Below, one piece after another: positions 14,691 to 23,719 of a stretch of 64,000 nt of DNA. This DNA is from Lederbergia citrea (GTDB lineage Bacteria > Bacillota > Bacilli > Bacillales > Bacillaceae_C), in assembly GCF_018343525.1 (NCBI RefSeq), contig NZ_JAGYPH010000006.1, forward strand, positions 46,069-110,068. Reading direction: 5' to 3'. The notes under the pieces are model-generated. The model had not been told where the DNA came from. It searched no databases and saw only the letters and a program-made list of their open reading frames with translations. The translations under genes were made by a program, and so were the position numbers. Numbering within the stretch: the stretch's first letter is position 1; every line of letters begins with the position of its first letter.

Positions 14691-15508
14691 AGCTCATTCA
14701 CCAACTCTTCATCTGTCAAATAACTCTTCGGGACATCTAAACCTTTTTCTCGTAATGCGTTTGCCATTTTAATTGGAAAGGGGATATCGAGCCCAAGTTT
14801 AATCAGTTCTTCTTCAAGTTGAAAAATATCATCAGGGTTACCTTCTGTATATACTTCGCCCTTATTCATAACCACAATTCGATCCGCTTTTGCCGCTTCC
14901 TCTAGGTCATGTGTAATAGAAATAACGGTTAGCCCTTGTTCATCCTTCAACTCTCTGACAGTTCTCAAAACCTCTTCACGTCCCAAAGGATCGAGCATAG
15001 ATGTAGCTTCATCAAGAATAATCACTTTCGGCCTTAATGCAATCACACCGGCAATGGCTACTCGCTGTTTCTGGCCTCCTGAAAGATGGTGTGGCTCTTG
15101 GTCAAGAAAATCAGCCATTTTTACTCGTTCCAGTGCATTTTTTACCCGCGTTTTCATTTCATCATGCGGGACTCCGTTGTTCTCTAGCCCAAAAGCCACA
15201 TCATCTTGAACCGTCGCTCCAACAAATTGGTTATCAGGACTTTGAAATACCATTCCCACCAATCTACGAATATCCCAGACCGTTTCCTCTGATAAAGTTT
15301 CATCCTCAACAATGACGGCTCCGCTCTCGGGGAATTGCAGACCATTTAATATTTTTGCCAGCGTAGATTTACCGGATCCATTATGACCTACTACGGCAAG
15401 CCATTCTCCTTTAGCAATAGAAAATGAAACATCTTTCAAAGCATACGATTCTTGTCCGTCATATTTAAAGGAGATATTATTAATCGAGATTACAGGGGTA
15501 GCCACCAT
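14666..15508 (-). CDS. ecfA1: ECF transporter ATPase EcfA1
   Basis: This is the partner ATPase of EcfA2 in the vitamin uptake module. The 280-residue protein carries Walker A GHNGSGKS near residue 42, Q-loop FQSPDNQFVG, signature LSGGQKQR and Walker B IILDEATSMLDP. Its position directly after rplQ matches ecfA1 of Bacillus. An AGGAGAAAAAAG site precedes the ATG. A 275-bp gap with a terminator separates it from rplQ, so ecfA1-ecfA2-ecfT-truA probably has its own promoter, although I could not find a convincing one. Confidence 0.95.
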   Translation of the reverse strand: MVATPVISINNISFKYDGQESYALKDVSFSIAKGEWLAVVGHNGSGKSTLAKILNGLQFPESGAVIVEDETLSEETVWDIRRLVGMVFQSPDNQFVGATVQDDVAFGLENNGVPHDEMKTRVKNALERVKMADFLDQEPHHLSGGQKQRVAIAGVIALRPKVIILDEATSMLDPLGREEVLRTVRELKDEQGLTVISITHDLEEAAKADRIVVMNKGEVYTEGNPDDIFQLEEELIKLGLDIPFPIKMANALREKGLDVPKSYLTDEELVNELWTLHFSK

Positions 15509-15580
15509 CTTTTTTCTCCTCTCCGCTCAGCTGTGCTCAACAATTCTTACTATTTTTGAAAAAGTCTATAAATAGAAAAA

Positions 15581-15676
15581 AAGCCTGCGCCTCAATCCAA
15601 GAAACCGGCTATCCAGTTTCAGATCCATAAATGGATCTTCTCAGAGTTGAGGGAGGAGGCGCATCGAGCTAGACAG
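15581..15676 (+). repeat. Short dispersed repeat, GAGCTAGACA family
   Basis: The segment runs from AAGCCTGCGCCTC to GAGGCGCATCGAGCTAGACA. Its ends GCGCCTC and GAGGCGC are inverted, and a perfect hairpin AGATCCAT-AA-ATGGATCT lies inside. The terminal GAGCTAGACA is shared with the two longer elements at 52.4 and 57.0 kb, so it appears to be a divergent or shorter relative. Confidence 0.5.
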
Positions 15677-15739
15677 GATCACCAACTTACATAGTGCCTA
15701 TCGTAACGCTCTTTATAAGCTTTGTAATCGTTTGGTTTT

Positions 15740-15771
15740 TAAAAAAGGGCAAAGCAATTGCCCTGCCCTTT
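15740..15771 (-). terminator. Terminator of the alpha operon (after rplQ)
   Basis: On the minus strand AAGGGCA pairs with TGCCCTT around GGGCAATTGCTT and is followed by TTTTTT. It lies 13 bases past the rplQ stop. Confidence 0.75.
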
Positions 15772-15783
15772 GTAGCTTTAACC

Positions 15784-16146
15784 TTATACTAATTCAATAA
15801 TTACCATTGGTGCACCGTCTCCGCGGCGAGGTCCAAGTTTCATGATGCGAGTGTAACCGCCTTGGCGCTCAGCATAACGTGGAGCGATATCAGCAAATAG
15901 TTTTTGAACTGCGTCTTGGTTTGTTTCAGCATTAGCTACTTCATTACGGATAAATGATGAAGCTTGACGGCGTGCATGTAAATCACCGCGTTTTCCAAGA
16001 GTGATCATTTTCTCTACAACTGAGCGAAGTTCTTTTGCGCGTGCTTCAGTTGTCTCAATGCGTTCGCTGATGATAAGATCAGTTGTCAAATCGCGAAGCA
16101 TGGCTTTACGTTGAGAGCTCGTACGTCCTAGTTTTCTGTAAGACAT
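15784..16146 (-). CDS. rplQ: 50S ribosomal protein bL17
   Basis: bL17 lies near the peptide exit tunnel of the 50S subunit. The 120-residue protein begins MSYRKLGRTSSQRKAMLRDL, the invariant family N-terminus, and ends GDGAPMVIIELV. I start at the ATG after AAAGGAGGGAAACTTG; a TTG codon directly in front of it is not needed. It is the last gene of the alpha operon and is followed by a terminator. Confidence 0.98.
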   Translation of the reverse strand: MSYRKLGRTSSQRKAMLRDLTTDLIISERIETTEARAKELRSVVEKMITLGKRGDLHARRQASSFIRNEVANAETNQDAVQKLFADIAPRYAERQGGYTRIMKLGPRRGDGAPMVIIELV

Positions 16147-16200
16147 CAAGTTTCCCTCCTTTGTTGATAATATTTATGTGTATTAAATCAGGAGTTTCGG

Positions 16201-17145
16201 TCAGTCGTCTTTACGAAGTCCAAGTCCAAGATCATCTAGTTTGGCTTTTACTTCTTCCAAAGATTTTCTTCCCAAGTTTCGAACCTTCATCATGTCCTCT
16301 TCTGACTTATTAGCCAGTTCTTGGACAGTATTGATTCCAGCACGCTTTAGGCAGTTATAAGAACGAACGGAAAGGTCTAGCTCCTCGATCGTCATCTCAA
16401 GGACTTTTTCTTTCTGATCTTCTTCTTTTTCAACCATAATTTCAGCATGTTGGGCTTCGTCTGTCAGTCCAACAAAAATATTCAAATGCTCAGTTAAGAT
16501 TTTAGCACCTAAAGAAATAGCTTCTTTCGGGCCGATACTTCCATCTGTCCATACATCGAGTGAAAGTTTGTCATAGTTTGTCATCTGACCAACACGTGTA
16601 TTTTCAACTTGATAGTTTACACGTGATACCGGAGTATAGATCGAATCAATTGGAATCACACCAATTGGTAGATCATCACGCTTGTTTTGGTCAGCGGGCG
16701 TGTAGCCACGGCCACGTTTAGCTGACATGCGCATACGGAAATTAGCATTTTCCCCAAGAGTTGCAATCTCCAAATCTGGGTTAAGGATTTCCACATCACT
16801 GTCATGCATAATATCTGACGCCTTTACTACGCCTTCACCTTGTACATCGATTTCTAAAGTCTTTTCTTCGTCAGAGTAAACTTTCAAAGCTAGTTTCTTT
16901 ATGTTAAGGATGATAGAGGTAACATCTTCAACGACGCCTTCAATAGTAGAAAATTCATGTTGTACACCTTCGATTTGGATAGATGTAACAGCAGCACCCG
17001 GAAGAGATGATAGAAGGATACGACGTAAGGAGTTACCCAAAGTTGTACCATATCCACGCTCTAGCGGTTCTACAACAAACTTTCCAAATTTGGCATCATC
17101 GCTGATCTCAATCGTTTCAATTTTCGGTTTTTCAATTTCGATCAT
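16201..17145 (-). CDS. rpoA: RNA polymerase alpha subunit
   Basis: The alpha dimer starts RNA polymerase assembly and contacts promoter UP elements and activators. The 314-residue protein has the N-terminal assembly domain (residues 1-230, with FVVEPLERGYGTTLGNSLRRILLSS), a charged linker rich in Glu and Lys, and the C-terminal DNA-binding domain with the helix-hairpin-helix VRNLGRKSLEEVKAKL. Its place between rpsK and rplQ is standard. The 167-bp gap upstream is larger than for its neighbours. Confidence 0.99.
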   Translation of the reverse strand: MIEIEKPKIETIEISDDAKFGKFVVEPLERGYGTTLGNSLRRILLSSLPGAAVTSIQIEGVQHEFSTIEGVVEDVTSIILNIKKLALKVYSDEEKTLEIDVQGEGVVKASDIMHDSDVEILNPDLEIATLGENANFRMRMSAKRGRGYTPADQNKRDDLPIGVIPIDSIYTPVSRVNYQVENTRVGQMTNYDKLSLDVWTDGSIGPKEAISLGAKILTEHLNIFVGLTDEAQHAEIMVEKEEDQKEKVLEMTIEELDLSVRSYNCLKRAGINTVQELANKSEEDMMKVRNLGRKSLEEVKAKLDDLGLGLRKDD

Positions 17146-17312
17146 TCAAATATACCCTCCTTCAAAACGTCGAAATCCCGGAGTATATTTCCCGAAATTC
17201 CCCATGTTACATTCCCATTTGTGCAACAACTGGATGAAGAATAATTCTATACGTGCATAAATTCATATAATAACCCATTATAGACAGGTATTTTAAAATT
17301 TATACAGAATCA

Positions 17313-17702
17313 TTACACACGACGACGTTTTGGTGGACGGCATCCGTTATGTGGAACAGGAGTTACGTCTCTGATTGCTGTAACTTCAAGTCCTGCAGCT
17401 TGTAAAGCACGAATTGCCGCTTCACGACCAGCACCAGGTCCTTTAACAGTTACTTCAAGAGTTTTCATGCCATGTTCAATAGAAGTCTTTGCAGCCGTTT
17501 CTGCAGCCATTTGCGCTGCGAATGGAGTAGATTTACGTGAACCTTTAAATCCAAGTGCTCCAGCAGAAGACCAAGAGATAGCATTACCTTGTGAATCAGT
17601 AATTGTAACGATTGTATTGTTGAAAGTAGAACGAATGTGTGCAATACCAGTTTCGATATTTTTTCTCACACGACGTTTACGAGTATTAGTTTTGCGTGCC
17701 AT
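17313..17702 (-). CDS. rpsK: 30S ribosomal protein uS11
   Basis: uS11 forms part of the mRNA exit platform of the 30S subunit. The 129 residues are complete, with IRSTFNNTIVTITD near residues 23-36 and the terminal TPVPHNGCRPPKRRRV. It follows rpsM by 25 bases, with an AAAGGAGGTAACTTACTAAC site. Confidence 0.98.
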   Translation of the reverse strand: MARKTNTRKRRVRKNIETGIAHIRSTFNNTIVTITDSQGNAISWSSAGALGFKGSRKSTPFAAQMAAETAAKTSIEHGMKTLEVTVKGPGAGREAAIRALQAAGLEVTAIRDVTPVPHNGCRPPKRRRV

Positions 17703-17727
17703 GTTAGTAAGTTACCTCCTTTACCAA

Positions 17728-18093
17728 TTATTTTTTCTTGCCCGCTACAGTTTTACGAGGGCCTTTACGTGTACGAGCATTATTTTTAGTATTTTGTCCG
17801 CGAACAGGAAGACCGCGACGGTGGCGAAGACCACGGTATGATCCAATTTCCATCAGACGTTTGATGTTAAGGGATACTTCACGACGAAGGTCTCCTTCAA
17901 CTTTCAATTTGTCGATGATGTCACGGATCTTGCCAAGCTCTTCATCAGTAAGATCGCGAACGCGTGTATCTTCAGAAACACCCGCTTCAGCAAGAATCTT
18001 AGCAGCAGTATTTTTACCAATTCCGAAAATGTATGTTAGAGAAATGACTACACGTTTTTCACGTGGAATGTCTACACCAGCAATACGTGCCAT
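17728..18093 (-). CDS. rpsM: 30S ribosomal protein uS13
   Basis: uS13 is at the head of the 30S subunit and forms bridges to the 50S. The 121-residue sequence has MARIAGVDIPREKRVVISLT, a helix-two-turn-helix GIGKNTAAKIL, and the basic RGLRHRRGLPVRGQ tail. It follows rpmJ by 20 bases, with an AAAAAGGAGGTGCGC site. Confidence 0.98.
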   Translation of the reverse strand: MARIAGVDIPREKRVVISLTYIFGIGKNTAAKILAEAGVSEDTRVRDLTDEELGKIRDIIDKLKVEGDLRREVSLNIKRLMEIGSYRGLRHRRGLPVRGQNTKNNARTRKGPRKTVAGKKK

Positions 18094-18113
18094 AAAAAAT
18101 GCGCACCTCCTTT

Positions 18114-18230
<117 letters not shown>

Positions 18231-18262
18231 TTATAACCTCCTTAGTAGTCCGGAGTGCATTG

Positions 18263-18481
18263 TTATTTAAAACGGTATGTGATTCTTCCGCGCGTCAAAT
18301 CGTACGGAGAAAGTTCTACAGTCACTTTGTCGCCAGGCAGAATGCGAATAAAGTGCATGCGGATTTTGCCCGAAACATGGGCAAGAACCGTATGGCCATT
18401 TTCTAATTCTACCTTAAACATAGCGTTTGGCAAAGTATCAACGACTGTGCCTTCAACTTCAATTACATCCTCTTTCGCCAT
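18263..18481 (-). CDS. infA: Translation initiation factor IF-1
   Basis: IF-1 binds the ribosomal A site during initiation. The 72-residue S1/OB-fold protein begins MAKEDVIEVEGTVVDTLPNA and ends in the conserved GRITYRFK. The start is the ATG after AAGGGAGACGGGTTTG. Its beginning overlaps the end of the upstream KOW-domain gene by 23 bases, so the two are probably translationally coupled. Confidence 0.98.
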   Translation of the reverse strand: MAKEDVIEVEGTVVDTLPNAMFKVELENGHTVLAHVSGKIRMHFIRILPGDKVTVELSPYDLTRGRITYRFK

Positions 18482-18803
18482 CAAACCCGTCTCCCTTCTC
18501 TAAAACATCCTTAACCTCTTCTACAAATTTGCCTAGTGCCCATCGTAACTTTCCGTTTGTAACTCGATTGGCTTCTTTGATACTGTCTCGAACTTCCGTA
18601 GAAACATAGTTGTAACATTTAAGATGTTGGATGTTCTTCTTTTTTGGACTATCAAATTTCCTTTTATCCCCATCCGCAATAAGAACGAACCGTTCATCGA
18701 TGTGTTGGATAATAACCGCGAATTGTCCAGCGTCTCGTCCCTTATTAATAAGCACGATTTGACCTATACGGGGAGTCGAATCAGACTCATTCAACCAGAT
18801 CAC
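18459..18803 (-). CDS. KOW-domain RNA-binding protein (spc operon small protein)
   Basis: A KOW-like segment is visible near residues 8-45 (PRIGQIVLINKGRDAGQFAV, then IADGDKRKFDSPKK), followed by a conserved-looking TNGKLRWALGKFVEE. A gene of this type lies between map and infA in many Bacillaceae and is annotated as a KOW or L14e-like RNA-binding protein without a proven role. The start is uncertain: the longest form begins at GTG; TTG three codons later is preceded by AGGTGATC and looks better placed. Its location suggests a ribosome-linked function. Confidence 0.8.
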   Translation of the reverse strand: MIWLNESDSTPRIGQIVLINKGRDAGQFAVIIQHIDERFVLIADGDKRKFDSPKKKNIQHLKCYNYVSTEVRDSIKEANRVTNGKLRWALGKFVEEVKDVLEKGDGFDGERGCN

Positions 18804-18809
18804 CTGCGC

Positions 18810-19556
18810 TTAAATTCTTGTTAAAATCTCAAAACCTGTTTCTGTTATTGCTATTGTATGTTCGAAATGTGCACACATTTTTCCGTCGACTGTAACGACA
18901 GTCCAATTATCCGCCAGAGTTCTTACATAGCGACTTCCCGCATTAACCATCGGTTCAATGCAAAGCACCATGCCGGGTTTAAGACGTGGCCCTTTGTTAG
19001 GCGGACCGTAGTGAGGAATTTGTGGATCCTCATGTAAATTTTGGCCAATTCCATGTCCTACATATTCACGGACGATGGAAAAACCGTTCGACTCAACAAA
19101 TGTTTGAATCGCATGAGATATGTTAGAAAGACGTTCGCCTGGCTTAGCTTCTTCCAAGCCGAGATAGAGAGATTTTTCTGTGACGTCAAGAAGCTTTTGA
19201 GTTTCATCGTCGATGCTTCCTACTGCATATGTCCATGCGGAATCCCCATGGTAACCACTATAGTGGGCACCAATATCAAGGCTGATAATATCGCCCTCTT
19301 TAAGAACACGACTGCCCGGTATGCCATGTACAAGCTCCTCATTAACTGATGCACATACACTCCCACTGAAGCCGTTATATCCTTTAAAGGAAGGCAAAGC
19401 ATCATGCTCTTTGATAAACCTTTCTGCAATGACATCCAGTTCTTTTGTCGTAATTCCTGGCTGAATATGTTTTTGAAGCTCTTGATGTGTTAATGCAACA
19501 ATTCTACCAGCTTCTCTCATGATTTCTATTTCACGAGGCGTTTTACTAATTATCAT
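18810..19556 (-). CDS. map: Methionine aminopeptidase, type I
   Basis: Map removes the N-terminal methionine of new proteins after deformylation. The 248-residue pita-bread enzyme shows all metal ligands: the two Asp in SLDIGAHYSGYHGDSAWTY, His in YVGHGIGQNLHE, Glu in CIEPMV and Glu in FEHTIAIT. It overlaps adk by four bases and lies in the usual secY-adk-map order. Confidence 0.98.
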   Translation of the reverse strand: MIISKTPREIEIMREAGRIVALTHQELQKHIQPGITTKELDVIAERFIKEHDALPSFKGYNGFSGSVCASVNEELVHGIPGSRVLKEGDIISLDIGAHYSGYHGDSAWTYAVGSIDDETQKLLDVTEKSLYLGLEEAKPGERLSNISHAIQTFVESNGFSIVREYVGHGIGQNLHEDPQIPHYGPPNKGPRLKPGMVLCIEPMVNAGSRYVRTLADNWTVVTVDGKMCAHFEHTIAITETGFEILTRI

Positions 19557-20206
19557 GATTTCAAACCTTTAAGTAACGAATCAATGTTTAAAAACACTTC
19601 ATCGATATGCCGTTGGCCATTGATGTTTTTCAAATAACCTTTTCCGTGATAAAAATCAAGAAGTGGCTGTGTTTGCTTCATGTTCACTTCAAGGCGATTT
19701 TGGACTGTTTCTTCATTATCATCTGGACGTTGATAAAGCTCCCCGCCACAGCGGTCGCAAACGCCAGATTCTGTTGGAGGATTAAATACAAGATGATAGG
19801 TAGCTCCACAGCTTTTGCAAATGCGTCTGCCAGTAAGGCGATCCATCAAAATGCTTTGATCCACTTCAATATTGACGACATAGTCAATTTTCTTACCCAT
19901 ATCGGCAAGAATATTTTCAAGTGCTTCTGCTTGCGCGACTGTTCTTGGAAAGCCATCCAGCAAAAAGCCTTGTGCACAATCGTCTTTGCTTAACCGTTCA
20001 CGGACAATTCCAATCGTTACTTCGTCCGGAACAAGCTCGCCTTTATCCATAAAGGATTTAGCTTTTAATCCAAGTTCCGTGCCATCTTTCATGGCAGCGC
20101 GGAACATATCTCCAGTAGAAATATGAGGAATCCCATACTTTTCTACAATTTTATCGGCCTGTGTACCTTTACCGGCACCAGGAAGGCCCATTAGAACTAA
20201 GTTCAT
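19553..20206 (-). CDS. adk: Adenylate kinase
   Basis: Adk interconverts AMP, ADP and ATP. I start at MNLVLMGLPGAGKGT (P-loop GLPGAGKGT at residues 7-15), giving 217 residues as in Bacillus; the longer frame adds 20 unsupported residues. The LID domain has the zinc-binding cysteines CKSCG and CDRCG typical of Gram-positive enzymes. It follows secY by 65 bases and is coupled to map. Confidence 0.98.
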   Translation of the reverse strand: MNLVLMGLPGAGKGTQADKIVEKYGIPHISTGDMFRAAMKDGTELGLKAKSFMDKGELVPDEVTIGIVRERLSKDDCAQGFLLDGFPRTVAQAEALENILADMGKKIDYVVNIEVDQSILMDRLTGRRICKSCGATYHLVFNPPTESGVCDRCGGELYQRPDDNEETVQNRLEVNMKQTQPLLDFYHGKGYLKNINGQRHIDEVFLNIDSLLKGLKS

Positions 20207-20271
20207 CCGTAACGCCCCCGAGCATCTAAATGGGTTCAGGAACAAACATCTTGTTCCTAAAACCATCTCGA

Positions 20272-21564
20272 TTATTTAATGAAGCCTTTATAGTGACGCT
20301 TCACCAACTGGGCTTCCAATTGTTTCATTGTTTCAAGTGCCACTCCTACCACAATCAATAAGCCTGTTCCACCAATCTGAGCTGATTGGGGTAACCCTGC
20401 AAATTTAATGAAGAAGACAGGTAATACGGAGATGCCCGCTAGGAAAATCGCACCGACAAAAGTCAAACGATATAACACTCTCGTTAAATACTCCTGCGTG
20501 TTTTTCCCTGGACGAATACCTGGTATATAGCCGCCTTGCTTCTTCAAATTTTCCGATACTTGTTCAGGATTCACTTGAACAAAAGCATAGAAATATGTGA
20601 ATGCGATAATGAGAGCAACAAAAATGACCATTCCAATCGGCTTTGTATGATCGAAGATATATTGAATGGTACTAGCTATATCATTAGATCCGAAAAAAGT
20701 AGTGATCGTCTGCGGAGTCACCATAAATGCGCTCGCGAAAATGACCGGAATAACTCCAGCCGCATTCACTTTCAACGGCAAGTGTGTGGATTGCCCGCCA
20801 ACCGGACTGCGTCCATCCATTCGTTTAGCATATTGGATTGGAATTTTGCGCAGCGCCTGCTGTACAAAAACGACACCAACAATAATCGCAACGATGGCAA
20901 GAAGAACAAGTAGCATGATTACAATGCGTAGAAACAGTTGTTCTCCGGCACCTTCAAACTGTTGGGCATATATCTGATTCACTGCTGTTGGTATCCCAGC
21001 AACTATCCCAGCAAAAATGATAATGGAAATTCCGTTGCCAACACCTTTAGCTGTAATTTCTTCACCGAGCCACATTAGGAATGCTGTACCTGCTGTAAGC
21101 ACGATTGCGATAATCACATACGTGCCAAAACCCGGATTCTTGATGAGCTGCAATTGTGTCATCCGGTTGAAACCATAAGACATACCCATAGCTTGAATCA
21201 AAGCAAGAACAATTGTGAAGTAGCGTGTGAACTGAGCCAGCTTACGACGTCCGACTTCACCCTGCTTGGACCACTCTGTGAATTTTGGCACTACATCCAT
21301 TTGCAAAAGCTGAACAATAATGGAAGCCGTGATATACGGCATGATGCCCATTGCAAAAATGGAGAAGTTTTTAAGGGCGCCCCCGCCAAAAATATTCATG
21401 AATCCAAACAAACTTGCCTGATCTTGCATTTTGAGCACATTTGCATCTACATTGGGAACCGGTATAAATGCTCCTAGGCGAAATACAACTAACATTAATA
21501 GGGTGAAAATAATCTTTCGTCTTATATCACCCACGCGCATAAAATTGGAGATTGTCCGAAACAA
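20272..21564 (-). CDS. secY: Protein translocase subunit SecY
   Basis: SecY is the channel of the Sec translocon in the cytoplasmic membrane, working with SecE (also in this window). The 430-residue protein has about ten hydrophobic helices, the start MFRTISNFMRVGDIRRKIIF and conserved GIRPGKNTQEYL and YAKRMDGRSPVGGQSTHLPLK loops that contact SecA and ribosomes. It starts one base after the rplO stop codon. Confidence 0.98.
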   Translation of the reverse strand: MFRTISNFMRVGDIRRKIIFTLLMLVVFRLGAFIPVPNVDANVLKMQDQASLFGFMNIFGGGALKNFSIFAMGIMPYITASIIVQLLQMDVVPKFTEWSKQGEVGRRKLAQFTRYFTIVLALIQAMGMSYGFNRMTQLQLIKNPGFGTYVIIAIVLTAGTAFLMWLGEEITAKGVGNGISIIIFAGIVAGIPTAVNQIYAQQFEGAGEQLFLRIVIMLLVLLAIVAIIVGVVFVQQALRKIPIQYAKRMDGRSPVGGQSTHLPLKVNAAGVIPVIFASAFMVTPQTITTFFGSNDIASTIQYIFDHTKPIGMVIFVALIIAFTYFYAFVQVNPEQVSENLKKQGGYIPGIRPGKNTQEYLTRVLYRLTFVGAIFLAGISVLPVFFIKFAGLPQSAQIGGTGLLIVVGVALETMKQLEAQLVKRHYKGFIK

Positions 21565-21565
21565 C

Positions 21566-22006
21566 TTAAATCACCTCAGTTTTACCGCCGGCAGCCTCAA
21601 TCGCCTCTATAGCAGCAGAGGAGAATTTGTTTGCTTTTACAGTAAGCTTTTTCTCGATGTTGCCTTTAGCAAGAATTTTGATTCCTGACTTCTCGTTACG
21701 TACAACACCTGTTTCGATAAGAAGTTCTGGAGTTACTTCAGTACCGTCTTCAAAGCGATTTAATGCGTCAAGGTTCACGACTGCAAATTCTTTGCGGTGA
21801 ATGTTTGTAAAGCCGCGCTTTGGCAAACGTTGGAATAAAGGAGTTTGACCACCTTCAAATCCTAGACGTACACCGCCGCCAGAACGTGCATTTTGCCCTT
21901 TATGGCCCTTACCGGCTGTCTTGCCGTTACCTGAACCGATGCCTCGACCAACGCGATTGCGTTCTTTGCGGGATCCTTCAGCAGGTTTTAGCTCATGAAG
22001 TTTCAT
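21566..22006 (-). CDS. rplO: 50S ribosomal protein uL15
   Basis: uL15 binds 23S rRNA during late 50S assembly. The mature start is MKLHELKPAEGSRKERNRVG, preceded by AAGGAGGTGCCAACT; upstream in-frame codons are not part of the protein. The 146 residues include the glycine-rich GRGIGSGNGKTAGKGHKGQ. It stands between rpmD and secY as usual. Confidence 0.98.
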   Translation of the reverse strand: MKLHELKPAEGSRKERNRVGRGIGSGNGKTAGKGHKGQNARSGGGVRLGFEGGQTPLFQRLPKRGFTNIHRKEFAVVNLDALNRFEDGTEVTPELLIETGVVRNEKSGIKILAKGNIEKKLTVKANKFSSAAIEAIEAAGGKTEVI

Positions 22007-22037
22007 AGTTGGCACCTCCTTATTATTCATAAATAGA

Positions 22038-22220
22038 TTACTGTTCTTTTACAGTGACTAGATGAGAAACTTTATTGATCATACCGCGGATTGAAACATT
22101 GTCATCATGTTCTACTGTTTGATGCAATTTGCTTAATCCAAGCGCTTTGACAGTTTCACGTTGGCCTTCAGTACGACCAATCAAACTTTTAGTGAGGGTA
22201 ATTGCTAATTTCTTCGCCAT
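22038..22220 (-). CDS. rpmD: 50S ribosomal protein uL30
   Basis: The 60-residue uL30 (MAKKLAITLTKSLIGRTEGQ) is complete, with the KALGLSKLHQTVEHDDNVSIRG core and a short basic fold that binds 23S rRNA. It follows rpsE by 13 bases with an AAGGAGGGAATC site. Confidence 0.97.
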   Translation of the reverse strand: MAKKLAITLTKSLIGRTEGQRETVKALGLSKLHQTVEHDDNVSIRGMINKVSHLVTVKEQ

Positions 22221-22233
22221 TATGATTCCCTCC

Positions 22234-22734
22234 TTAACCTAACAGTTCTTCTACTGATTTATTACGTAATTTTGCTACGTCCTCAGCACGTTTAAGATTT
22301 TTAATACCTTCGATTGTCGCACGAACCATATTAATTGGTGTGCTTGAACCAAGAGATTTTGAAGTAATATCAGCAATACCAGCAAGTTCAAGTACCGCAC
22401 GGACTGGTCCACCTGCGATAACTCCAGAACCTGTGCTTGCAGGTTTTAGTAAAATTTGTCCACCGCCGAAACGGCCGATAATTTCGTGAGGAATTGTTGT
22501 GCCCACAATTGGAACAGCAACCATATTCTTCTTCGCATCTTCAATTGCCTTACGGATTGCATCTGGAACTTCCTGTGCTTTTCCAGTACCAAAACCAACA
22601 TGGCCATTTTTGTCGCCGACAACTACAAGCGCGGTAAAGCGGAAGCGACGTCCACCCTTTACAACTTTAGCTACACGATTAACTGTAACTACGCGTTCTT
22701 CAAGTTCAAGTTTGTTAGCATCGATTTGACGCAT
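22234..22734 (-). CDS. rpsE: 30S ribosomal protein uS5
   Basis: uS5 works in mRNA decoding fidelity and helicase activity at the mRNA entry. The 166-residue protein has the S5 double-stranded RNA-binding fold (ERVVTVNRVAKVVKGGRRFRF) and the loop near residues 20-30 where spectinomycin-resistance changes arise. That loop (KVVKGGRRF) looks unchanged from wild type. Confidence 0.98.
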   Translation of the reverse strand: MRQIDANKLELEERVVTVNRVAKVVKGGRRFRFTALVVVGDKNGHVGFGTGKAQEVPDAIRKAIEDAKKNMVAVPIVGTTIPHEIIGRFGGGQILLKPASTGSGVIAGGPVRAVLELAGIADITSKSLGSSTPINMVRATIEGIKNLKRAEDVAKLRNKSVEELLG

Positions 22735-22757
22735 CTATTATGTCCCTCCTTTTTCGA

Positions 22758-23120
22758 TTAAAATTCAAGGCCGTTTTCACGTGCTGCATCTGCAAGAGCT
22801 TTAACACGTCCGTGGTATAAATAACCTCCACGGTCAAAAACAACTGTTTTAACACCTTTTTCAACTGCACGCTTCGCGATTAATTCGCCTACTTTTTGAG
22901 CCGCTTCAACATTACCTGCAGACTCGATGTTTAAATCTTTATCAAGTGTAGAAGCGCTAGCTAATGTTACGCCATTTTCATCATCGATTAATTGAGCGTA
23001 AATGTTCTTGTTAGAACGATACACATTCAAACGAGGACGCATTTCAGTTCCACTTAACTTAGCTCGGACACGTGCGTGTCTTTTTTTGCGCACTTTGTTC
23101 TTATCTTGCTTAGTGATCAT
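22758..23120 (-). CDS. rplR: 50S ribosomal protein uL18
   Basis: uL18 binds 5S rRNA and helps dock it onto the 50S subunit. The 120 residues include RPRLNVYRSNKNIYAQLIDD and the terminal DRGGYLYHGRVKALADAARE, both family hallmarks. It lies between rplF and rpsE, with an AAAGGAGTGACTCGTA site. Confidence 0.98.
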   Translation of the reverse strand: MITKQDKNKVRKKRHARVRAKLSGTEMRPRLNVYRSNKNIYAQLIDDENGVTLASASTLDKDLNIESAGNVEAAQKVGELIAKRAVEKGVKTVVFDRGGYLYHGRVKALADAARENGLEF

Positions 23121-23152
23121 TACGAGTCACTCCTTTCAGTGCCTAAGCGGCA

Positions 23153-23689
23153 TTATTTACCTGTCTTACCTTCTTTGCGTCGAACGTTTTCGCCTTCGTA
23201 GCGAATTCCTTTACCTTTATATGGCTCAGGTGGACGTACTGCACGGATATTAGATGCTAAAGCACCAACTTTTTCTTTATTGTAACCTTTAACAATGATC
23301 TTAGTGTTAGCTGGAACGTCAACTTCAACGCCTGCTTCCGGTTCAAACTCAACCGGGTGAGAGTACCCTACGTTCAAAACAAGTTTTGTACCTTGTTTTT
23401 GTGCACGGTATCCAACACCAACAAGTTCAAGTGTTTTTTCGTAACCTTTAGAAACGCCTTCGACCATGTTTGCAATTAGGGAACGAGTTGTTCCATGAAT
23501 AGAACGGTGTTCCTTTGCTTCAGATGGACGAGTAACGTTGATGATGTTATCTTCGATAGCGATAGCCATATCAGAATTGAATGTATTTGTTAATTCACCT
23601 TTAGGCCCTTTGACAGTCACTGTCTGTCCGTCCATTGTAACTGTTACGCCTTCAGGAATTTCAATTGGTTTTTTACCAATACGGGACAT
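23153..23689 (-). CDS. rplF: 50S ribosomal protein uL6
   Basis: uL6 contacts the sarcin-ricin loop region near the factor-binding site. The 178-residue protein begins MSRIGKKPIEIPEGVTVTMD and ends in the RPPEPYKGKGIRYEGE motif with a basic tail. The two L6 repeats are intact. It sits in standard spc order after rpsH. Confidence 0.98.
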   Translation of the reverse strand: MSRIGKKPIEIPEGVTVTMDGQTVTVKGPKGELTNTFNSDMAIAIEDNIINVTRPSEAKEHRSIHGTTRSLIANMVEGVSKGYEKTLELVGVGYRAQKQGTKLVLNVGYSHPVEFEPEAGVEVDVPANTKIIVKGYNKEKVGALASNIRAVRPPEPYKGKGIRYEGENVRRKEGKTGK

Positions 23690-23719
23690 TTCTTTGCACC
23701 TCCGTTCTTCAGAAGAATA